Shown here piece by piece: positions 1 to 8,440 of a DNA stretch of 64,000 nucleotides (positions within the stretch are counted from its first letter, which is position 1; every line of letters starts with the position of its first letter). The notes beneath the pieces were generated by a model, which was not told where the DNA came from, did no database searches, and worked only from the letters and a program-made list of their open reading frames with translations. This DNA is from Asticcacaulis sp. AC466 (GTDB lineage Bacteria; Pseudomonadota; Alphaproteobacteria; Caulobacterales; Caulobacteraceae): assembly GCF_000495815.1 (NCBI RefSeq), contig NZ_AWGE01000005.1, positions 124,001-188,000 on the forward strand, given 5' to 3'. The position numbers and the translations under genes were made by a program.

Positions 1-263
1 GGTCGGCATAGAGTTCCGTTTTTGCCGGCATACAATGCCTAACGGGTCGGCGACATCGACAGTTTTTATAAAATTGCGGATCGAAAGGTGACGATAAGAG
101 CCGTTTAAATCCCTAATTGTATCGGCGCGCGCCTGGACGCGCCTCGAGATTGAATTGTGTAGTTTTTGCGGTGTATTTTTACAACATTTATGAAATTCCT
201 TGAGATCGTAACCGAATTGGACGCCGAGGTCATTGACAGTTTGTAGTTTGCGTAACTCTACTA

Positions 264-280
264 ATGTAGTTGCGCTACAT
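264..280. promoter_or_regulatory. Inverted-repeat operator before TBDR 1 (RpiR-type)
   Basis: ATGTAG-TTGCG-CTACAT is a perfect 6-bp inverted repeat with a 5-bp spacer, 32 bp before the TBDR start. A TTGACA box lies at 233-238, so the repeat would fall near the transcription start, where a repressor would block. Extra TGTAG half-sites lie at 158 and 242. The same motif recurs at 3281, 9746 and 12641. It resembles operators of the RpiR-family regulator HexR (TGTART...AYTACA type), and an RpiR gene lies at 9770. Assignment to that regulator is inference. Confidence 0.65.
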
Positions 281-312
281 GACGTAAGCTCACTCATAGG
301 AAGATAAATGCG

Positions 313-3063
313 ATGAAGAGGATTTTGCTAGCTGGGGCAGCAATGGCTGCGCTGACACCTATGGCCGCGATGGCCCAAACGGCCGCACCCGATGCGACAT
401 CAACAGATGCAGCCGAGCCGGCGACAGAAGTCATTGTAACCGGGATTCGCGCCAGTTTACGTAATTCTCTTCAAGCTAAGCGCACGGCTGAGGCGGTCGT
501 CGATTCCGTCACCGCGGAAGACGCCGGCAAATTCCCGGACACAAATATTTCTGAATCTCTGCAACGCGTACCCGGCGTAGCCATACAGCGGAATGCCGGG
601 GAAGGGCAATTCGTCTCCGTACGCGGTTTGGGGCCTGAATTTAATAATGTCCTCGTCAATGGTCGCACCATCCCGACCGACAACCAGGGCCGCGAGTTTT
701 CCTTCGATGTCTTGTCTGCTGATCTTATCTCGCGCGCTGACGTCTATAAGACGTCGTTGCCGGAGTTACCAGAAGGCGGCATCGGGGCAACCATTAACAT
801 CCAGACCGCCAGGCCGCTGGATACACGCGGCACTCATGCAAGCGTGAATGTCTTTGGCTCATATGACTCGCTGACTAAAGACTATTCGCCGAACATGAGC
901 GGCATCTTCTCCTACGCCAATCCGAGCCACAATTTCGGCGTCGTCGCGTCCTTGTCCTACACCGACCGGGAATCCAAGCAAAATTCCGTTCAGACAGACG
1001 TCTGGGTGTCCCGTCCAGCTACGGTCATTACCGGTTCGGAATCTTCGGTCGGTCTGCCAGCCAGCGCCGCAACGACGCAAACCTTCCTTATGCCGAGCAA
1101 TCTGGGCTTTCACCAGCAGGACGCTTCGCGAAAGCGAGTCGTGGGTAATCTTACCCTCCAGTTCAAGCCGAACGACGACTGGCTGATCACGATCGACAGC
1201 CTGTATTCGCGCCTTGATCAGAAGATGACGGATTCGATTTACAGCGCCTACTTCAACCCCGCCTTCATAAATCCTGTGATCGCGTCGGACGGCACCGTCC
1301 AGAGCTTTACACGTCCAGGAACGACCTTTGTTGCCAATAACCCGGCCCTGGCGTCGCAAGTGGGCGCGTCTCAAAACGACAACATTGTCACGACCAATAA
1401 TCGCCTGGCCAACACCTATGTCTTTGGTGTCAATTCAAAGTGGACGGTATCCGATACGCTAAAGGTCGAGGGGGATCTGTCTTTTTCACGGGCGACGGGG
1501 ACCGGGGTGAATCCCTATATCGTCATCGGCGAGCAATCGGTTAACGGCCAGACCTTCGCTCTGAACGCGGGCGGCAAAACGCCAATCCTGACTATCCCTG
1601 ATACGGTCACCGACCCCAGCCTGATGCGCTCGCACTGGTCGGGTATCAGTGGCAGCAGTGTCAATGATAACATCCTGGATGGGCGTCTTGAGGCCAAATG
1701 GACCCATCACAAAGGATTTTTCAACGGGTTGACCGTCGGCATCGACTACTCCGACCGCGAAAAAACCGACGCCTATTCGTCTTCGCCCTATGGATGCGCC
1801 TACTGCGGCTACCATTACCCCGCCAATCCGGCCTTACTGCAGGTACAGTCGTTCAACAACTTCATAAGCGGTGTCCAGGTGCCCGTGGCGGCCCACTTCA
1901 CCTACGATCCCAATGCGGTCGTAGCCTGGCTGCAGGATCCGTCCAATCTGGCGCACTCCAATGATCCGGCGACAGCCCTGTCGTTCGCGGGCGGCCCGCT
2001 TACCCCCGTGCCCCAGCCCTCCGGCACCATCGACGTCACTGAAAAGGTGACATCGGCCTATGTCGATAGCAACTGGTCGGGTGACAACTGGTCGGGCAAT
2101 GTCGGCCTGCGCTATGTCAGTGTAAAATCGCAATCGATAGGGTACGGCACGCCCTTGCTCACAGCCATAACCAACTATCCGGCTGATTCAAATTACCAAT
2201 ATACCTACGGCACACCCACCCGCCTGACGAGTTCCAATAGCTATTCGGACCTGTTGCCATCCGCCAACCTGAAGATCAGTCTGACCGAGGATATGCTTCT
2301 CCGGTTTGGTGCGTCTCGCACACTGACGCGGCCCACGCTTACGGATCTGGGTATCAGCAATACCTATGGCGGCTACTATGGCGCCCCGACCTCATCCGGC
2401 GGCAATCCCGACCTGTTGTCCATGCACTCGAACAATTACGATGTGTCTTGGGAATGGTATCTGTCGAAGATCAACTATCTAGCGGTAGCCGCGTTCCATA
2501 AGGACGTGACCGACTTCATCGAGACAACAACGGTTCTGCAAACGGAACCTGTCATTCCGGAGAAGGTTTATGATACGCGTCCGCGCAATGGCGCCAAGGG
2601 AACCATCAACGGGTATGAAGTCTCCGCTCAGTACGCGCTTAATGAGACCGCCGGTTGGGCTTCGGGTTTTGGCGTGTCGGCCAACTATACCCACGTTGAC
2701 GCGACGGCGGTTCGATCCGATGCGGCAGACAAATGCGGCTATGACGGCCTGTCTCCCGATTCCTATAATTTGGCCGGTTTCTACGACAACGGAACTCTTC
2801 AGACTCGTATCGCCTATAATTGGCGATCCGCGTTTCTCGTGAACTGTTTTGGCTCTGGCGTCCTGCCACGAAATCGCGCGGCCTACGGCCAGGTGGACGC
2901 TAGCCTTCGCTACAATATCAATGATCGTATTCAACTCTATCTCGATGGGGTCAATCTGACCGATAGTCTTGTTAAAGAGTATGAAGTGGATACGACGCAT
3001 TTCCTTCTGCTGGAACAGGATGGCCGGCGTATTAATTTCGGCGTGCGTTATAAATTCCAGTAA
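313..3063 (+). CDS. TonB-dependent receptor (916 aa)
   Basis: Outer-membrane active transporter powered by TonB-ExbBD. A signal peptide covers about residues 1-21 (MKRILLAG to AMAQ). It is followed by a TonB-box-like stretch (EVIVTG, about 39-44) and a plug domain with the Caulobacterales hallmarks PDTNISESLQRVPGV and VSVRGLGPEFN. The remainder is a beta-barrel ending in the aromatic-terminated strand FGVRYKFQ. AGGAAG lies just before the ATG. The substrate cannot be read from the sequence. Its position before the D-amino-acid-type operon, and the operator shared with it, suggest it imports that operon's substrate. Two hairpins downstream separate it from the next genes, so it is probably a single-gene transcript. 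Confidence 0.93.
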   Translation: MKRILLAGAAMAALTPMAAMAQTAAPDATSTDAAEPATEVIVTGIRASLRNSLQAKRTAEAVVDSVTAEDAGKFPDTNISESLQRVPGVAIQRNAGEGQFVSVRGLGPEFNNVLVNGRTIPTDNQGREFSFDVLSADLISRADVYKTSLPELPEGGIGATINIQTARPLDTRGTHASVNVFGSYDSLTKDYSPNMSGIFSYANPSHNFGVVASLSYTDRESKQNSVQTDVWVSRPATVITGSESSVGLPASAATTQTFLMPSNLGFHQQDASRKRVVGNLTLQFKPNDDWLITIDSLYSRLDQKMTDSIYSAYFNPAFINPVIASDGTVQSFTRPGTTFVANNPALASQVGASQNDNIVTTNNRLANTYVFGVNSKWTVSDTLKVEGDLSFSRATGTGVNPYIVIGEQSVNGQTFALNAGGKTPILTIPDTVTDPSLMRSHWSGISGSSVNDNILDGRLEAKWTHHKGFFNGLTVGIDYSDREKTDAYSSSPYGCAYCGYHYPANPALLQVQSFNNFISGVQVPVAAHFTYDPNAVVAWLQDPSNLAHSNDPATALSFAGGPLTPVPQPSGTIDVTEKVTSAYVDSNWSGDNWSGNVGLRYVSVKSQSIGYGTPLLTAITNYPADSNYQYTYGTPTRLTSSNSYSDLLPSANLKISLTEDMLLRFGASRTLTRPTLTDLGISNTYGGYYGAPTSSGGNPDLLSMHSNNYDVSWEWYLSKINYLAVAAFHKDVTDFIETTTVLQTEPVIPEKVYDTRPRNGAKGTINGYEVSAQYALNETAGWASGFGVSANYTHVDATAVRSDAADKCGYDGLSPDSYNLAGFYDNGTLQTRIAYNWRSAFLVNCFGSGVLPRNRAAYGQVDASLRYNINDRIQLYLDGVNLTDSLVKEYEVDTTHFLLLEQDGRRINFGVRYKFQ

Positions 3064-3070
3064 TGCAAAC

Positions 3071-3112
3071 GAAAGCCCTTCGGGCTTGATCCCGGAGGGC
3101 GGCGGCCTTTTT
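3071..3112 (+). terminator. Hairpin region after TBDR 1
   Basis: AAGCCC-TTC-GGGCTT forms a short hairpin 10 bp after the TBDR stop. It is followed by a second GC-rich segment and a TTTTT run at about 3108-3112. It is likely a terminator or part of a double one. Confidence 0.5.
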
Positions 3113-3123
3113 ATACTTGCGTG

Positions 3124-3156
3124 TGATGCGCCAGTGCTGCTGGCGCATCATTTTTT
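3124..3156 (+). terminator. Strong intrinsic terminator
   Basis: TGATGCGCCAG at 3124-3134 pairs perfectly with CTGGCGCATCA at 3140-3150 around a 5-nt loop and is followed by TTTTTT. This is a canonical Rho-independent terminator that isolates the TBDR transcript from the RidA operon. Confidence 0.85.
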
Positions 3157-3249
3157 CATAGACTCCAGGATTGTCGTTTCCAACGCACAGACGATTCTGT
3201 CCGGGCCGGTGACAGACTACCCAAACTGGCCAATTGGAATGTCGGACTA

Positions 3250-3295
3250 TTGACACCGATTTTGTTTGTAGTTTATATTGTGTAGTATAACTACT
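3250..3295 (+). promoter_or_regulatory. Promoter plus RpiR-type operator of the RidA operon
   Basis: TTGACA at 3250-3255, an 18-bp spacer and TATATT at 3274-3279 make a sigma70-like promoter. TGTAG-TATAA-CTACT at 3281-3295 sits where transcription should begin, and a further TTTGTAG half-site lies in the spacer (3265-3271). This layout fits repression of the operon starting at 3345. Confidence 0.65.
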
Positions 3296-3344
3296 TTTGC
3301 ATAAATGGGCAGGTACTTTGGTGCCGCCTGGAATTGGAGACACT

Positions 3345-3734
3345 ATGACCATCACCCGCATTGGCGATCCAAGATCCGGCAGCGGGGGGCAAATGCTTCC
3401 CTTTTCGCAGGCGACAGAAGCGGGTGGCTTTGTCTTTGTCTCCGGTCAGGTCGGTTTTGACGCCAGCGGTGAGATCGTACAGGGTGGCATTGTCGCGCAG
3501 ACAAAGCAGACCATGGACAATATTGTCGCTATTCTGGCAAAGGCAGGCTGCACCTTGGCCGACGTCGTGAAGGCCAATGTGTGGCTTGATGACACGCGCG
3601 ATTTCCAGGCTTTCAACCGCGTCTATGCCAGCTATTTCGATGGCCAGCAGTTGCCTGCACGCTCTTGTGTCCGGTCGCAGATCATGATCGATGCCAAGGT
3701 CGAGATCGACGTTATCGCCTACAAGGCCAAGTAA
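3345..3734 (+). CDS. RidA/YjgF-family enamine/imine deaminase (129 aa)
   Basis: RidA proteins hydrolyse reactive 2-aminoacrylate and related imines, the first products of PLP-dependent serine/threonine dehydratases, to keto acids and ammonia. The chain has the family pattern: FVSGQVGFD, QTKQTMDNI, DVVKANVWL, then PARSCV carrying the conserved arginine, and a late VEIDVIAY. Its 129 residues match the family norm. The ATG at 3345 is preferred over an upstream TTG at 3297 because GGAGA precedes it and the extra residues match nothing in the family. It is the first gene of the operon and the next gene begins directly after its stop. The D-serine-dehydratase-like gene at 5649 is a plausible source of its substrate. 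Confidence 0.9.
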   Translation: MTITRIGDPRSGSGGQMLPFSQATEAGGFVFVSGQVGFDASGEIVQGGIVAQTKQTMDNIVAILAKAGCTLADVVKANVWLDDTRDFQAFNRVYASYFDGQQLPARSCVRSQIMIDAKVEIDVIAYKAK

Positions 3735-4886
3735 ATGGCGGCGGCTGTCTATGCCTATCCTTGGAATTTTCACGATCTCGATGGTGCGGTTTCCCGTATC
3801 CGGGCGATCGGCGCCGATGAAATAACGCTGGCGGCCAGCTATCACGCTGGCAAGTTTTTGCAGCCGAGGGATGTCAAGGCTCGGGTCTATTTTCCCGAAG
3901 ACGGAACGATCTATTTTCGCCCGCGCAAGGCCTATGGAGTGGTCCAGCCGAAGGTTTCTGTCCTGACGACAGAGCGCGATATATTGGCAGACCTGTGTGC
4001 GTGCGACGATATTGCCGTAAATGCCTGGGTTGTCCTCAACCACAACACGCGGCTGGGCACGCTCCATCCGGAGCTTACGGTGCGCAATGCCTTTGGCGAT
4101 GCTTATCCCTATAGTCTGTGCCCGTCGCAAGCCGAGGTGCGCGCCTATGCGGTGAGCCTGTGCAGCGACATGGCCGAAAATTATCGGTTGAAAAGCCTGC
4201 TGTTGGAAACGCCCGGTTTCCTGACATATGGTCACGGTTTTCATCACGAGTTCGCGCAGGTCGAACCCAATGCCTGGCTCGACGCCATGCTCGGCCTGTG
4301 CTTTTGCGAGTCATGCCGTGCTGGTGCCGAGCGGGCCGGGATTGATGCCTCTGGCCTCGCCCATCGTGTATGCGTGGCGGTGGACGGCTGGCTGGCGGGG
4401 GCAGAGTCCCCGTCGCTTGACCACTGGAACGAAATCGATCCGGATCTGGCGGCCTATCATCGCTTCCGTTGTCAGGTTGTCACCTCTTTGGTGGCCGACA
4501 TTCGTGCTGCGGTTACTCCGGCCGTGCGCGTCAAGGTGATCGCCACGTGCCAGCGCCCGCACGCCACGGCCTATCTCGAAGGTCACGACCTGGCTTCACT
4601 CGATGCGGTGAGCGATGGTCTTGAGCTGCCGCTATACCAGTCTTCGCCTGAGGCTGTGTTGGCGGACGGGCGTTATGTTCTGGGGCTCGTGCCGCCCTCC
4701 CGCACCAGCGTCATCCTGCGGCCGGGCTATCCGGATATGATGCAGGAAAGCGATCTGACTGAAACGCTTCACGGCCTGGAAGGTCTGGGGTTGTCAGATT
4801 TTGCCTTCTACAACTTCGGCATGTTGCGTGAGATGAACCTGGATTGGCTCAAACGCGCACTGACAAAAAAGGTCCATTATGTTTGA
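3735..4886 (+). CDS. Unrecognised protein, possibly TIM-barrel/glycosidase-like (383 aa)
   Basis: I do not recognise a named family. There is no signal peptide, so it is probably cytoplasmic. The pattern of short strands and helices (EITLAASYH, KSLLLETPGF, RVKVIATCQRP, SDFAFYNFGML) suggests an alpha/beta barrel such as occurs in glycosidase-like proteins. A Cys-rich segment, LCFCESCRAGAERAG (about 194-208), resembles motifs seen in some barrel proteins and could bind metal or be structural. The ATG follows the RidA stop directly and its 3' end overlaps the SDR gene by 8 bp, so translation is coupled. Its place in the operon suggests a hydrolase or isomerase step, which is inference. Confidence 0.6.
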   Translation: MAAAVYAYPWNFHDLDGAVSRIRAIGADEITLAASYHAGKFLQPRDVKARVYFPEDGTIYFRPRKAYGVVQPKVSVLTTERDILADLCACDDIAVNAWVVLNHNTRLGTLHPELTVRNAFGDAYPYSLCPSQAEVRAYAVSLCSDMAENYRLKSLLLETPGFLTYGHGFHHEFAQVEPNAWLDAMLGLCFCESCRAGAERAGIDASGLAHRVCVAVDGWLAGAESPSLDHWNEIDPDLAAYHRFRCQVVTSLVADIRAAVTPAVRVKVIATCQRPHATAYLEGHDLASLDAVSDGLELPLYQSSPEAVLADGRYVLGLVPPSRTSVILRPGYPDMMQESDLTETLHGLEGLGLSDFAFYNFGMLREMNLDWLKRALTKKVHYV

Positions 4887-5649
4887 TTTCAGCGGAAAAG
4901 TCGTCCTGATCACCGGCGCGGCCGGCGGGATTGGCCAGGGTTTGTGCGAAGCCTTCCTGGGCTGGAACGCCACTGTGCTCGCGCTCGACCGGGACGGCGA
5001 CGCCCTGGCCCATATGGATGCGCGCCTTAAGACGGCGGCGGTCGATCTGACCGATTTGGCGGCGACGAAGGCGGCGATAGACGGCTTGGTAGCCCGCAGC
5101 GGTCCGGTGGACATTCTGGTCAACAATGCCGGCGCCGCCGCAGCAACGGCGCTGGCGACGCTGAAGCCGGAAGACTGGACGCACGATCTGGCCATCAATC
5201 TGAGCGCCGCCTATCACTGCGTCGAGGCCGTGAAGGCGGCGATGTTCGCGCGCAAGGCCGGCGTGATTATCAATATCGGCACGGTCAATGCGGGGCTTGC
5301 CATAGGTCACCCTGCCTATAGCGCGGCCAAGGCCGGCTTGATAAGCTATACCAAGGCCTTGGCGGTGGAATACGGCCCGCTGGGCATACGCGCCAATCTC
5401 GTGGCCCCGGGCACGGTCAAGACCCAGGCCTGGGCGGATCGCGCGGCGAAAAAGCCGGAAGTCTTCGACGATCTCAAAAAATGGTATCCGCTGCGTGATT
5501 TCGCCGATCCGAAGGACATCGCAAATGCTGTTGCCTTCTTGTCGAGTGACCTCGCCCGCATGATTACGGGCGTGGTTCTGCCGGTCGATGCGGGGCTAAC
5601 AGCTGGCAATCCCGTATTGGCTGCCGAGCTCACCTTGGAGCGGTTCTGA
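4879..5649 (+). CDS. SDR-family NAD(P)-dependent oxidoreductase (256 aa)
   Basis: Classical short-chain dehydrogenase/reductase. The Rossmann motif TGAAGGIG is at 12-19, NNAGA at 82-86, and the catalytic YxxxK is Y147/K151. The usual catalytic serine appears replaced by Thr135 (INIGTVNAG), with a loop one residue shorter than in FabG. An Asp-rich stretch after the second strand (LALDRDGD, 35-42) hints at NAD rather than NADP. The C-terminus carries TGVVLPVDAGLTAG. It overlaps the gene before by 8 bp and the gene after by 1 bp (TGATG). It probably oxidises a hydroxy or keto intermediate of the pathway, but the substrate is unknown. Confidence 0.88.
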   Translation: MFDFSGKVVLITGAAGGIGQGLCEAFLGWNATVLALDRDGDALAHMDARLKTAAVDLTDLAATKAAIDGLVARSGPVDILVNNAGAAAATALATLKPEDWTHDLAINLSAAYHCVEAVKAAMFARKAGVIINIGTVNAGLAIGHPAYSAAKAGLISYTKALAVEYGPLGIRANLVAPGTVKTQAWADRAAKKPEVFDDLKKWYPLRDFADPKDIANAVAFLSSDLARMITGVVLPVDAGLTAGNPVLAAELTLERF

Positions 5650-6926
5650 TGGCAATTGATCTTGAGCCAATCCTCGATTTACGTCTCAGCGCAGGGATAA
5701 AGGGGCTGCCGGCATCAGCGGACGGACTGAGGCTGGGAGAGGTCGGGGCGCAGGGGTGGAACCTCCTTGATGGTTCGATTCCGCTACCGGCGGCGATCGT
5801 GCGCAGCAGTGTACTGGCGGCCAATCTCCATGCCTTTCAGGCCTATATCGATCAGGCGGGCGCCAAACTGGCGCCGCACGGCAAGACAAGCATGTGTCCG
5901 CAATTGTTTGATCGGCAACTGGCCGCTGGTGCCTGGGGGATGACGGTGGCGACCTTTTCCCAGGCAATGACTGCGTTGACGTATGGTGTCAAACGGCTGC
6001 TGATCGCCAATGAGCTGGTGGGGGAGGCGGAGATCCGGGCGCTTGCGGCTCGTCAGGACGCTGCCCCAGATAGCTTGATAATAAGCCTGGTCGATAGTCT
6101 GGCCGGTGTCGACCGGCTTGAAGCCATTTTAGCGTCCGCCGGGGCCACCAGGCCGTTCGAGGTGCTGGTTGAACTGGGTATTCCCGGCGGCCGGACGGGT
6201 GCGCGTACGCGCGACATTGCTCTGGCCGTTGCGCGCCGGGTGGCGTCGTCGCCTGTGCTCGCCCTGCGCGGCGTGGAGGGGTATGAGGGCCTCATCGTTA
6301 CCGGCGATGCGGTGGAGGATGCCAAAAAGGTCAATGCCTTCCTCGATGATCTGTTGGGTGTCTTCAACATCTGCCGGGGGGAAGGCCTCTTCACTGGTGA
6401 GCCCATTCTGAGTGCGGGCGGATCGGCCTATTTCGACCTGGTCGCGCGCGGCTTGAAGACCGATGGTCTCACGCCTCTGTTGCGCAGTGGCTGCTACCTG
6501 ACCCACGATACCGGCTTTTACAATCGACTGCTTGCCCATGTCGGCGAACGCGGCGTACTGGGCCCGGCGCCAGCTCTGAAGCCTGCGCTCGAAGTATGGG
6601 CACAGATTGTCTCCCATCCCGAACCGGATCTAATCATCGTCAATGCCGGGCGTCGCGATCTGTCCGACGACGCGGGATTGCCAAAGGTCGAATATCACGC
6701 AACCCCTGGCCCGCGCGCGTCTGCACAGCCTGTCGAAGGCTGGGCGTTTTTCCGTATGAACGATCAACACGGCTATATCCGGCTGCCTACCGGCGCCTCG
6801 GCGTGCATTGGCGACTATGTCGGCCTCGGTATCTCTCACCCCTGCACCACGTTCGACCGTTGGCCCGTCCTCCTTGAAGTTGACGACGCCTACGCCGTGA
6901 CCGGCGCCCTCAAGACATTTTTCTAA
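5649..6926 (+). CDS. D-serine dehydratase-like / D-threonine aldolase-like PLP enzyme (425 aa)
   Basis: A fold-type III PLP enzyme of the alanine-racemase-like, DSD1/D-threonine-aldolase group. LAPHGKTSMCP holds the PLP lysine (K79). A C-terminal SHPC segment (H397, C399) matches the His-x-Cys zinc site of this group. Known members dehydrate D-serine or D-threonine, or cleave D-3-hydroxy amino acids. Dehydration yields an enamine or imine, which would explain the RidA gene in the same operon. Start and previous stop overlap (TGATG), and 14 bp separate it from the deacylase. Amino-acid deaminase, dehydratase or aldolase activity cannot be separated by eye. Confidence 0.82.
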   Translation: MAIDLEPILDLRLSAGIKGLPASADGLRLGEVGAQGWNLLDGSIPLPAAIVRSSVLAANLHAFQAYIDQAGAKLAPHGKTSMCPQLFDRQLAAGAWGMTVATFSQAMTALTYGVKRLLIANELVGEAEIRALAARQDAAPDSLIISLVDSLAGVDRLEAILASAGATRPFEVLVELGIPGGRTGARTRDIALAVARRVASSPVLALRGVEGYEGLIVTGDAVEDAKKVNAFLDDLLGVFNICRGEGLFTGEPILSAGGSAYFDLVARGLKTDGLTPLLRSGCYLTHDTGFYNRLLAHVGERGVLGPAPALKPALEVWAQIVSHPEPDLIIVNAGRRDLSDDAGLPKVEYHATPGPRASAQPVEGWAFFRMNDQHGYIRLPTGASACIGDYVGLGISHPCTTFDRWPVLLEVDDAYAVTGALKTFF

Positions 6927-6940
6927 AGAGTCGTTATTCC

Positions 6941-8416
6941 ATGTCTCCAGTTCCCGCCGATATTCTCCTGCTGAATGGCCTCGTCTTCGACGGCGGCGGT
7001 GATGCCCCTTACGTTGCGGACATCGCAATCCGCGACGGTGTCGTCGCGGCCATAGGCCAACTGGGCGAGTTACCCTCGCGCCAGCATTTTGATCTTGCCG
7101 GTAAGGCGGTGGTGCCCGGATTTATCGACGTGCATTCTCACGACGATTATGCCTGCATCCGCCAGCCGGAAATGACGGCCAAGATCAGTCAGGGCGTGAC
7201 AACGGTCGTGGTCGGCAACTGCGGTCTGTCGATTGCTCCCTTGCGCTTTCCGGGCGCACCTGAAGAACCCTTCAACCTGCTGGGGGATGACAAAGCCTTC
7301 TCGTATGCCAGCTTTGCCGACTACGCGGCGGCTATCGATGAGGCCCGTCCGGCGGTGAATGTGGCGGCATTGGTCGGCCATACAACCCTGCGCAAGATCT
7401 GCCTGGCCGACCTGGGCAAGGCCGCCGGGCCAGATGAGCGCAGACATATGCAAATCCTGTTGGCCGAAGCCTTGCAAGCAGGGGCCACGGGCCTGAGCTC
7501 CGGCGTCTATTACGCCCCGGCTGCGGCTGCCGATCTCGATGAGCTTACCGCCCTGGCACGTACAGTCAGCGACCATGGCGGTGTCTACGCGACCCACATT
7601 CGCAGCGAATATGACGGCATTGCCGAGGCGTTGCAGGAGGCGTTTACGACCTCAAGCCCGGCGCAGACGCCGTTGATCATATCGCACCACAAATGCGCAG
7701 GCGTCCGCAATTGGGGACGTTCGGCCGAAACCCTGGGCTTGATCGACGCCGCGGCCAAAAGGCAGCCGGTGGCCATGGACACCTACCCTTATACGGCAGG
7801 CTCTTCGGTGCTTAATCCTGATCTGTGTGATGGGGAGATCAAGGTTCTGATCAATTCGTCCGAAAGCCACCCGGATCAGGCGGGGCGTTACCTGAGTGAC
7901 ATTGCTGCCGATTGGGGCATAGATGAGCGTGAAGCGGCGAAACGCCTGCTCCCCGGCTATGCCTGTTATTTCCAGATCCATGAAGACGATATGCGCCGCA
8001 TCCTGGCGCACCCGTTGTGCATGGTGGGCTCGGATGGTCTTCCCAATGACCAGAATCCGCACCCGCGACTGTGGGGCACCTTCCCGCGCGTGCTTGGGCA
8101 CTATGCCCGCGACCAAAAATTGTTTTCGCTGGCCGAAGCCGTCGCCAAGATGACGGCGCTGCCCGCCCGCCGCTTCGGTTTTCATGACCGGGGCCGTCTG
8201 GCCGTAGGCATGGCCGCCGATATCACTGTCTTTGACATGGATACCGTGGCTGATCGCGCGACTTTTGAAAAACCGATCCAGATTTCAGCCGGTATCGACG
8301 AGGTCTTCGTCAACGGCGTGCACAGTTGGTCGCACGGGGAGGGGCTGGCGCGTGCCGGCGGTTTCCTGTCGCACAGGACAATTCCGGCCGAGGCTGCCGC
8401 CGTCGCTGGTGAATAA
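6941..8416 (+). CDS. N-acyl-D-amino-acid deacylase (D-aminoacylase), amidohydrolase (491 aa)
   Basis: Amidohydrolase-superfamily zinc enzyme that removes an acyl group from N-acyl-D-amino acids. GFIDVHSHDDY carries the metal HxH pair (H65, H67). GNCG has the cysteine ligand typical of D-aminoacylases (C94). Further conserved segments are VGHTTLR, THIRSE, ISHHKCAG and MVGSDGLPND with the catalytic aspartate. The length is typical of the family (about 480-500). There is no signal peptide. It is not a NagA/AgaA-type sugar deacetylase, because the GNCG and DVHSHDDY pattern is that of D-aminoacylase. It would feed free D-amino acid to the PLP enzyme encoded just upstream. Confidence 0.88.
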   Translation: MSPVPADILLLNGLVFDGGGDAPYVADIAIRDGVVAAIGQLGELPSRQHFDLAGKAVVPGFIDVHSHDDYACIRQPEMTAKISQGVTTVVVGNCGLSIAPLRFPGAPEEPFNLLGDDKAFSYASFADYAAAIDEARPAVNVAALVGHTTLRKICLADLGKAAGPDERRHMQILLAEALQAGATGLSSGVYYAPAAAADLDELTALARTVSDHGGVYATHIRSEYDGIAEALQEAFTTSSPAQTPLIISHHKCAGVRNWGRSAETLGLIDAAAKRQPVAMDTYPYTAGSSVLNPDLCDGEIKVLINSSESHPDQAGRYLSDIAADWGIDEREAAKRLLPGYACYFQIHEDDMRRILAHPLCMVGSDGLPNDQNPHPRLWGTFPRVLGHYARDQKLFSLAEAVAKMTALPARRFGFHDRGRLAVGMAADITVFDMDTVADRATFEKPIQISAGIDEVFVNGVHSWSHGEGLARAGGFLSHRTIPAEAAAVAGE

Positions 8417-8440
8417 CAACAAAATACAGGGAAGCAGAGC

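Noticed and set aside
6941-8416. Reading the amidohydrolase as the missing GalNAc-6-phosphate deacetylase (AgaA/NagA)
   Set aside because: The GNCG cysteine ligand and DVHSHDDY motif are those of D-aminoacylases, and the gene lies in the RpiR operon, not with the AgaR sites.
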